A DNA stretch of 64,000 nucleotides from the NCBI GenBank assembly GCA_964016875.1, contig OZ024733.1, forward strand, positions 7,060,984 to 7,124,983, in the 5' to 3' direction. Each line of letters begins with the position of its first letter. Positions within the stretch are counted from its first letter, which is position 1. The position numbers and the translations under genes are program-made. Under the pieces are notes generated by a model that saw only the letters and a program-made list of their open reading frames with translations, searched no databases and was not told the DNA's origin. The stretch comes from Fallopia convolvulus (Eukaryota > Streptophyta > Magnoliopsida > Caryophyllales > Polygonaceae). This document shows positions 57,417 to 64,000 of this stretch, in pieces.

Positions 57417-58925
57417 GCCAAGATAATAGAAGAAAATGAGGCCCTTAGAAAGGAGATTCTCAACAAAGAGATGTGGTTTAGTGAAAAACTTAAGTCTAAG
57501 ATTGTTGAGAAAAACCTAGGAGTTTGTTCCTTTTGCAACGAGGTTAGACCCGTAGAGTGTATTACCAAACCCAAGTCACCCAAGAAACAACGCCCATGAC
57601 CAAGTTTGTCCCAGCCAGGCATGGGATAGGGTATTAGGAAGGGTCATCAGAAGATGGGAACTCTCCTCTTACAGAAAAAGAGAAAAACGAGTGTAGGGAT
57701 CTTGAGTTTCAAAACCAAAATCTGAAGAACGCTCAATTAGAGGAGAGGATTCGTGTGCTTGAGAGTGGAAAAGATGGGAACAATGAGTACTATACTGGGA
57801 ACACAAGCCACAAAATGTACCTCAAGATAGCTAAAGGAAACGGGTCTAGAGTCTACGATCAGGAAACCATGGATAGAAATAAGATCCAAAGACCTCACCC
57901 AAAGTATTATCTTGGAGAGTACTACAAGACATGATAGCATTGTGGAGCCCATGGACACTATATTGAAAGTTGTCCCAAGAGACAAGCTCAACGCACACAC
58001 ACTTATGGGAACAAGAACTTCAAAAATCACAATTCTCATAGAAGAAATATGAATAGGCCAGATTGGTGGAAAGCTCCAAACAATGGGAACTCACATAGGA
58101 ACTCTTCACTGAGTCCTAGGAACTCCACACAAGTTCACAACTTAGATAATTATTTGGTCAATAGAACTCTCTTTCCTTGCATGGAACCAGGCAAGAGACA
58201 TCTTGCCTGGGTCGCCAAATCTAATTGATTTTGCAGGTTGTAGTAAGGGGGAACAACATATGGGTCATTGACAGTTGGTATTCCAACCACATGACCAGAA
58301 ACAAAGACAACCTCACCTCACTACACACAAAATTCGATGGAGGTCACGTCTCTTTCGAGAACAAGAACAAAGGCGAAATCATTGGAACTGGCGAAGCAAT
58401 CATCAACAAAGGAATCAAGATAAAAATAAATGTAAACCTTGTTAAGGACCTCGGGTACAATTTGCTAAGTTTCTCTCAATTGTGTGACCAAGGGAATAAT
58501 GTGGTCAGATTTGATTCAAATAAGTGCCTAGTGATCAACAAGAAAACAAATCGGATCATTCTCAAGGGAACAAGGTCCAACAATGTCTATTTGGTAGATA
58601 TTATGTACGCACCTCCAAGGAAACTATGCCTTGCGAGTTCCCAAGATGAAACAGAACTCTAGCATAAAAGACTGGGACACACTAGCGTGAATCAAATCCT
58701 CAAGCTATGTCTTCAAGATTTAGTTGCAGAACTTCCCAAGATCAATATAAAAGGTGTGAAATCATGTACCTCTCATTAAGATTTCTGAGCATTCAATATT
58801 GCTTGTCTGTGTAGAATCTTTGGAACAATGTAGGACTGAACAAATAGTAGATATTCTCTCCAAAGCATTGGATAGACGTCCCTTTGAGAATCTTCACATG
58901 CTCTTAGGGATGATGGATTTAAATT
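57417..58925 (+). pseudogene. SIRE-like Copia protease and remnant pol, internally deleted
   Basis: 57417-58224 continues the helical region with stops. 58225-58662 is protease: WVIDSWYSNHMTRNKDNL, where the expected D-S-G/A is D-S-W, then LVKDLGYNLLSFSQLCDQGN. A GAG-pre-integrase start (HKRLGHTSVNQI) follows after a stop. At about 58775 the sequence jumps directly to the last residues of RNase H (QIVDILSKALDRRPFENLHM, about 58835-58895). Integrase, RT and most of RNase H are therefore deleted. Confidence 0.8.
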
Positions 58926-59671
58926 AAACAAGTCCTTATTTATTCTTTCCCTTATTATTGGCTAGTTTAGTTGTTTTGCATGATAGGCACTAGATAGGAA
59001 CTCTGAATTCACTTTATCTGTTATTACTAGTATAAGGAAAACAGTTGTACACATAGGAACTCTATTTCTTTTTGGCCTAAAATGATCAACTTGAGTTCCC
59101 TCTAACCCACATTAAAAGCCACAATGATGGTTGATCATAAGCTTACCCAAGCCATGGACTAGACAAACTCATCCCATGAACCCCTCTTGTTTACCTTTTC
59201 GGGTTGAAATTGTATAAGTCCTTTGTGTTCCCATCCCTCATAATAAAGTTTGAACATGAGTTTTCTTCGTCACTCTTTTCAAACGGACCTTTCTTGCAAA
59301 ATCATGGGGACATACCATTGCAGTAAGACTTTGTCTAACCAGAACATGCAAACTTGTCTTGGGAAGACAATTGGTTTTTGTAAGAGTGCTTAATGACGAA
59401 AAATGTGTGAGAGCCAAGTGTTCTCGTGGTCCATGGATAGCCTACACGTGTCAATGCTTGCAGAGAAAGATTCGGAGAAAGAAGAAATGTCGTCGGTTAA
59501 ATTTTGAAATCAAAAGGAAGAAGGAAAATGACGATTGTACCCCTACACCAAAATCCCTTAAATTTCGCCGTTTTTCCTAACTAGACTCTTTCTCCTACCT
59601 CTGCATCTCCGTATTCCTTTGCCCCAAAATCTCCCAAACTTCCATTTCTAGCAAAACTCCAATCTTCTCTC
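58926..59671 (+). other. Spacer between pol and the extra ORF of the SIRE-like element
   Basis: No convincing gene; a basic 73-codon frame at 59359-59580 is unidentified. The GGAACT motif recurs here, as in the rest of the element. Confidence 0.4.
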
Positions 59672-61478
59672 ATGGCACTCAAACGATCCTCCTCTTCCAA
59701 GGGATATAAATTCAAGCCCACTTCGCAAGCGATCCAAGCCTATAAATCCTTACAACCCCCTTTGGAAGAAGGTCTCCAAGGCTGGCTTGACGGAAACCCA
59801 GACACTCTTTGGCAGTCTCTAACCCTAACCCTACATCAAACCACAGATCCACTAAAACGCACCACGCTGAAAGATCTTATCAACCGCCATGTCCTTCCTC
59901 ACATCCAACGTGGAATCAACTACAGTGTACCACCCACTCAATTGGAAGAGAACTTTCTGGCTAACAATCCTCTCGCCACTCTTCCTCCTCTATCACCACG
60001 AAAAGCCTACCCTGTGTATACCTCAAAACCCTCTTCCACCACCAAATCTTCCTCCACCTCTTCCTCTTCCGGAGCCAAAATTATTGACCACTTTCCCGAC
60101 GTCGTACCACTCGCCAAAAAGAAGTTACAGACCCCCATTACTCCAAACCCTAAATCCTTACCTCCTCCACCAACCACACAAATGCCAGAAATTACCACTC
60201 CACCCTCCTCTCCCAAATCAAAATCTCCACCACCTCCCTCCATTGTCGATTCCTCCACCGCCATGGAAGTCGACCCTCCTTCCACCTCCACCTCTCTTCT
60301 TACACCTTCTCCTTCTCAAAAATCCAAGGCACCAACCACCCCCACAACAAAAATCCTTCCTTCCTTCTCTCCCAGTCAGCCAATTTATCTTGACGCTGAT
60401 GAGGAAGAAGATGAGGACTCCGAGGCTCTCATTCGTCGACGCATCAACTCAGCCTCCCTGAACCTTTAAGAGTTGGGCACTCAAGCGGAACGAGATTATG
60501 TGGCCAAAGTTGAGAAGGAACTCAACCAAGGGACCTCTCCCACGGTCTCTGAGGAAAGACCCGACACAACAAGTGAGGGAATGATCTCCAAGCCACGGGA
60601 ACTCAAAGCCAGGAGACCGGCTCAAAAGATGGTGGAAACCCAGATGTTGGTACAGGGAACCCAAATGCTGATAAGATACCTCCAGGCCAAAATGAAGAAC
60701 AAGGCCAAGATAAAGAAGAAGATCAATCTGCTAAGGATGGTGCCCAAGATGCATGGCACCACTGATGAAAACAAAGATGGGGACGATGACGAAAAATTCG
60801 AAAAGGAAGATCTCCCCTCCCCTAACAAAGATGAAGAAGAGGAAGTGGAAGAAAAAGATAAGAGAAAAGAAGAAGAAGAAAAGGAAGAAGAAAATGTTGA
60901 AGCAAGGAACAGTGCCAAAGAGGGTGCTAGAACCGAGAATTAGGCCATAGTCGTCTCTTCGGTTGGCAAGGCTACAAAGAACTCCAACATCTTGGACCTC
61001 ATTGGACAGGCCACCAATCCCTCTTTCACTCCTTCCCTTATGAAAACCAAGAAGAAGACATCCAAGGGAAGGGGACATGGCCACCAATCCCTCAATATCG
61101 GGGGCACTATCCTTCTTGATATGTTCCTTCGCCGCGAGCCCGTCAACCTCCCAAGTATCATGTTAGGGCACATGGCTAAATGTGGAGGGAACTCGGCGCA
61201 CTCTTCCCTACCCTTCCCTCGTAAAACAACTACTCACAAAGGAATTTCTCTACGAGGAGAAGGAGGGCGTTGAAGAAACCTTTGGAACAGAGCTGGGCCT
61301 TGAGACGATCCAAAAGCACCGCCACTCCAAATCTGTTGAGGAGACCAATGTTCCCATGCTCACTGCTCCAGGGGCTCAAGATTCTCAAGCCTCTCTTGAC
61401 AGGAACTATGAAGTCCTTCTCCAGATTGAGCGTCACTTGGGACAGCTCGTCGAGCTTCTAAAACGCAGGCCCCTATGA
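59672..61478 (+). pseudogene. Extra ORF downstream of pol in the SIRE-like element
   Basis: SIRE-lineage Copia elements often carry an additional, sometimes called env-like, ORF after pol; this is in that place and orientation. 59672-60469 (265 codons) starts MALKRSSSSKGYKFKPTSQA, continues with a globular segment (GWLDGNPDTLWQSLTLTL) and a long Pro/Ser/Thr-rich tail, then TAA. The same frame resumes (60473-60943) as a Lys/Glu-rich region. After another stop, 60992-61273 gives ILLDMFLRREPVNLPSIMLG, and 61182-61478 in another frame gives LPYPSLVKQLLTKEFLYEEK and a helical end, YEVLLQIERHLGQLVELLKR. The stops and frameshift make it a pseudogene. No transmembrane segment or signal peptide is obvious, so I do not call it env. 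Confidence 0.6.
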
Positions 61479-61889
61479 TCTTGTTTCCCTTTCTTGTTCC
61501 TCTCATCATTCTCCCCTCTCTCAAAAATATTATGGTTGTGTGTAGTTCCTGTTTGCACAACTTTTTCCTAAGTAATAAAATGGATCTTTAATTTGAATGT
61601 GTGTTCATATGTTTTGTTCTTACTTTCATGCTTAATCTTTTCGATGATGCCAAAGGGGGGAAGGATAAAATGTATGAGATGCGTTGTTTTAAGTTATCGT
61701 AGTACGGCCTTTGCAAAGGGGGAACTATCTCACAAAATATGCTAAAGTAGGAACTACAAAAACATATAGTGGAACTCCCTGCAAAATGTTGTCACACTCA
61801 GGGTGAACTTGCATGCATTACATTGTTTGAAATACTAGTCATTTTATTATGGGTTTTTCATCATCAAAAAGGGGGAAATTTTTGAGTTG
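61479..61889 (+). other. 3' non-coding region and polypurine tract of SIRE-like element
   Basis: Non-coding. AAAGGGGGGAAGG (about 61651) and AAAAAGGGGGAAA (about 61866-61878) are purine tracts; the second lies directly before the 3' LTR. Confidence 0.6.
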
Positions 61890-63067
61890 GTGTTAGGAAC
61901 TCACGTTCATTAACACTGGAATAATATCCTCAGTTTTGATAATGACAAACACCATATGAACTAATGCCCATTGCCAAGTATTTCTCAGTTAAACAGGTTG
62001 CGTGTTGCTAAACAAAACACGAAGAAAACAAGTTCCCATGGCATGGGAATTGAGGCAACGAAAGTTCCCATGACAAGGGAACTTGATCAAGATGCGAGCA
62101 ACTCTAGAAGTAAACTAGAGTTCCTAAGGTTAGGGAACTCAGTGAACCAAAGTTACCACAAGATGGGAACTAGATGAGAAGAATATGATTTCCTCAAAGT
62201 CAAGAAGATTTCTCAAGATAAGGGAACCGAGAAGACGATAGTTACCTTTGGATGGGAACCAACGCATGCGCAAAAGCGACATCTCAACGCATTTTAGGGA
62301 TCTTGTCTCAATCGGACAAAAGGGTGGTGTCTCAAGCATCAGATTGTGCAACATAGTGAAGACGACCATCCAACGGTCCGATGTGATCCAAGAGTTAACA
62401 AGGTTCAACTTCAAATTAGAGTCACATGTCAACGTTAAGGATCCGACTTGGAGATCAAGGCAAAAAGGGTATTTAGGACAAATACCTCAAGTGGATAAGG
62501 GTTGCTCATCATGCCTATTTAAACCCTTCAATAATGACCTTGCTCAACACTTTTCACAAACCTGAAATTGCCAAACACAAATAGTAAGAGCTCAAGAGCT
62601 TATCGGTGAAGACCATCGCTTTGGTGAAAAGTCCCCGACGGTGAGCTAATCTCGACGGTAGTGAAGAGAGAGAGATGGAGTTCCCAGATCTAGGGGAACT
62701 CAGTTGCAGAGACAGAGATAGGAAAGATTTGAGTTTTCTTTTGCTTTGATTGTGAGCGTTCACTAGTGTTAGGGTTGAGAGAATACATTAGTGTTGCCTA
62801 GGGAGAGAGTCCTTGTAGAAACAGAGAAGTTTGTATTCAGCCTTGTAACCTGAAGGGAACTAAGCAATAAAGAAAAGGAAACTCATTCTAAAATCCTCCA
62901 AGCGGAGGTAGAGGTTTACTCACGCGATTAGTTGATCGATGTAGGGTTTCTCTATAAGGGAATTGTCTTAATCTATTTTATTTACCTGCACGCTTACTTA
63001 TTTCGCTGCCTGTGGGAACTGTCCAATACAGTTACCATAACCGTTTCAACTAACCTTCGATCCAACA
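61890..63067 (+). repeat. 3' LTR of SIRE-like element
   Basis: 1178 bp, TGTTAGGAACTC to GATCCAACA, with near-inverted termini. A TATA-like CTATTTAAAC is near 62516 and AATAAA near 62867. GGAAC or GTTCC occurs about 13 times. The 3' neighbour is the LINE piece at 63068-63431. Confidence 0.75.
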
Positions 63068-63431
63068 CTTTTACGTTTCCTTCTTGTTTGGTTTTTGTTT
63101 TTACCATGGAGATTATTCTTTGGGAGTCTTCCTTGACCCAAATTTTTACGGATCTCCAATCTTGTTGTTGCTTACGAAGAATCCCATAATATTTATAAGT
63201 TCTTTTTCATCTTGGTTCCAAAAAATTTCGATTTTGTTGGTATCATAGGCACCACAAAAGAAGAGCAAACGATTCAAATTCTTGGTTATTAATGTTGGAA
63301 TTGAGGTATTCCAGTATTTGATTTGGAGTGAGGTTGGTATCAAATTCTTGATTGTCTGAAGAGTTTTTTAATCTATTTGTTTAATTGTATCGAGTTTATG
63401 GGGACACCATAAAAGTAAATATTTCAGATCT
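63068..63431 (-). pseudogene. L1-type LINE segment preceding the RNase H domain
   Basis: The minus strand reads EFDTNLTPNQILEYLNSNIN, then EFESFALLLWCLWYQQNRN and WRSVKIWVKEDSQ, with frame breaks. A hydrophobic A-x-x-LW-x-x-W-x-x-RN stretch commonly lies between zf-RVT and RNase H in plant L1 proteins. It continues into 56013-55492 on the other side of the SIRE-like insertion. Confidence 0.5.
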
Positions 63432-63990
63432 TGATGTGAACCCGTCTTCTAGGAAGTCGAATCCAGGAAAGGATCTCTCTTTGAAAAGCATAATGGGTCT
63501 CAAAGTTGAGTAAGCGGAAGCAATTAATGACTTAAGGTCTTTAGAATGGAGATGAGAAGTAGAAAGAGATGAGAAATGATTGACCATAGGGATGATCAAT
63601 CGAGAGGAAGAAGAGATTGGAAATAATTGTGACGCGCAATAAACGAGGGTTGGATGCAATCCGACATCGTTTCGGTACTTAAAATCATGTAGGTCTAACA
63701 AATGAGCTCGAGAGACCCTTAGAAAAGAGGTGGCTCCCAAAACCTTAATTAGAAATGGGCTAATGGACAAGGGTTTGCATGCAAGCAAAGGCCCAACGTC
63801 CTAAGCCCAAAAACCATAAATAGACAATACTAAAAATAGCAACAACCAAAACAGGAAAGACATAAATAGAAATATGCTAAAAATAGAGAAATACATAAAA
63901 TAAGAATAAGTCCTAATCCAAGGGGACACCATGGTCTCGAGCGCCTCAGACTAGTCGGAACTGTGTCTGACCCTAGGCAGGGTTGCATCA
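63432..63990 (-). repeat. 3' LTR of an element extending beyond the window
   Basis: 559 bp on the minus strand from TGATGCAACCC (63990) to GGTTCACATCA (63432). A purine tract, CTAGGGGGAA, occupies 63991-64000, the expected polypurine tract, so the body lies past the right edge. Family unknown. Confidence 0.55.
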
Positions 63991-64000
63991 TTCCCCCTAG

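Overview
The window looks like a repeat-rich intergenic region of a flowering-plant nuclear genome, most likely a eudicot. It contains intron-containing genes of the plant PIN-LIKES and ABCB families, Ty1/Copia and Ty3/Gypsy elements, an L1 LINE with a C-terminal RNase H, RTE LINE tails, Helitrons, a Stowaway MITE and hAT/Mutator-like MITEs. I see no bacterial operons, rRNA or CRISPR. The species cannot be fixed from the sequence. Comparisons between copies were made by eye.

Two host genes stand out. The last three exons of a PIN-LIKES (PILS) auxin-carrier-family gene are at 39-669 (+). A complete eight-exon ABCB (P-glycoprotein/MDR-type) transporter gene is at 49050-53675 (+); its spliced length of 3681 nt keeps one frame and encodes about 1226 residues with both ATP-binding cassettes intact. 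A TFIIIA-like zinc-finger exon at 41143-41320 is the only other host-gene trace I recognise.

The rest is layered transposable elements. At 1448-11341 lies a degraded minus-strand Copia element (Copia-1). It is cut by an RTE LINE with a 16-bp target duplication, by a hAT MITE, and by a block made of a LINE-like element with a restriction-like endonuclease domain, a truncated LTR, and a TIR element packed with the octamer TTGTTCAT. At 11342-15232 there is a 0.7-kb tandem duplication and AT-rich sequence. At 15233-20078 a CGGTT-rich repeat carries a 4.16-kb solo LTR. At 20416-30199 a Helitron contains a second TTGTTCAT element, which contains a young gag-only LTR retrotransposon with 2.7-kb LTRs. 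At 30200-38060 there are two foldback elements, another Helitron and an element rich in GATATTCA.

The right part holds a broken L1 LINE (38061-40726), a Stowaway MITE, a solo Gypsy-type LTR (42128-43669) and a nearly full Copia element (44698-48639) whose 5' LTR lies about 410 bp upstream of the ABCB start codon. At 55492-63431 a minus-strand LINE is interrupted by a SIRE-like Copia element that has an extra ORF and a 3' LTR but lacks most of pol and its 5' LTR. At the right edge is the 3' LTR of an element that continues beyond the window.

No new multi-gene system was found. The most unusual items are the two TTGTTCAT elements, the gag-only retrotransposon with an internal empty-site proof, the endonuclease-domain LINE, an antisense tRNA-like fold inside a Gypsy-type LTR, and GGAAC-motif clustering in the SIRE-like element.
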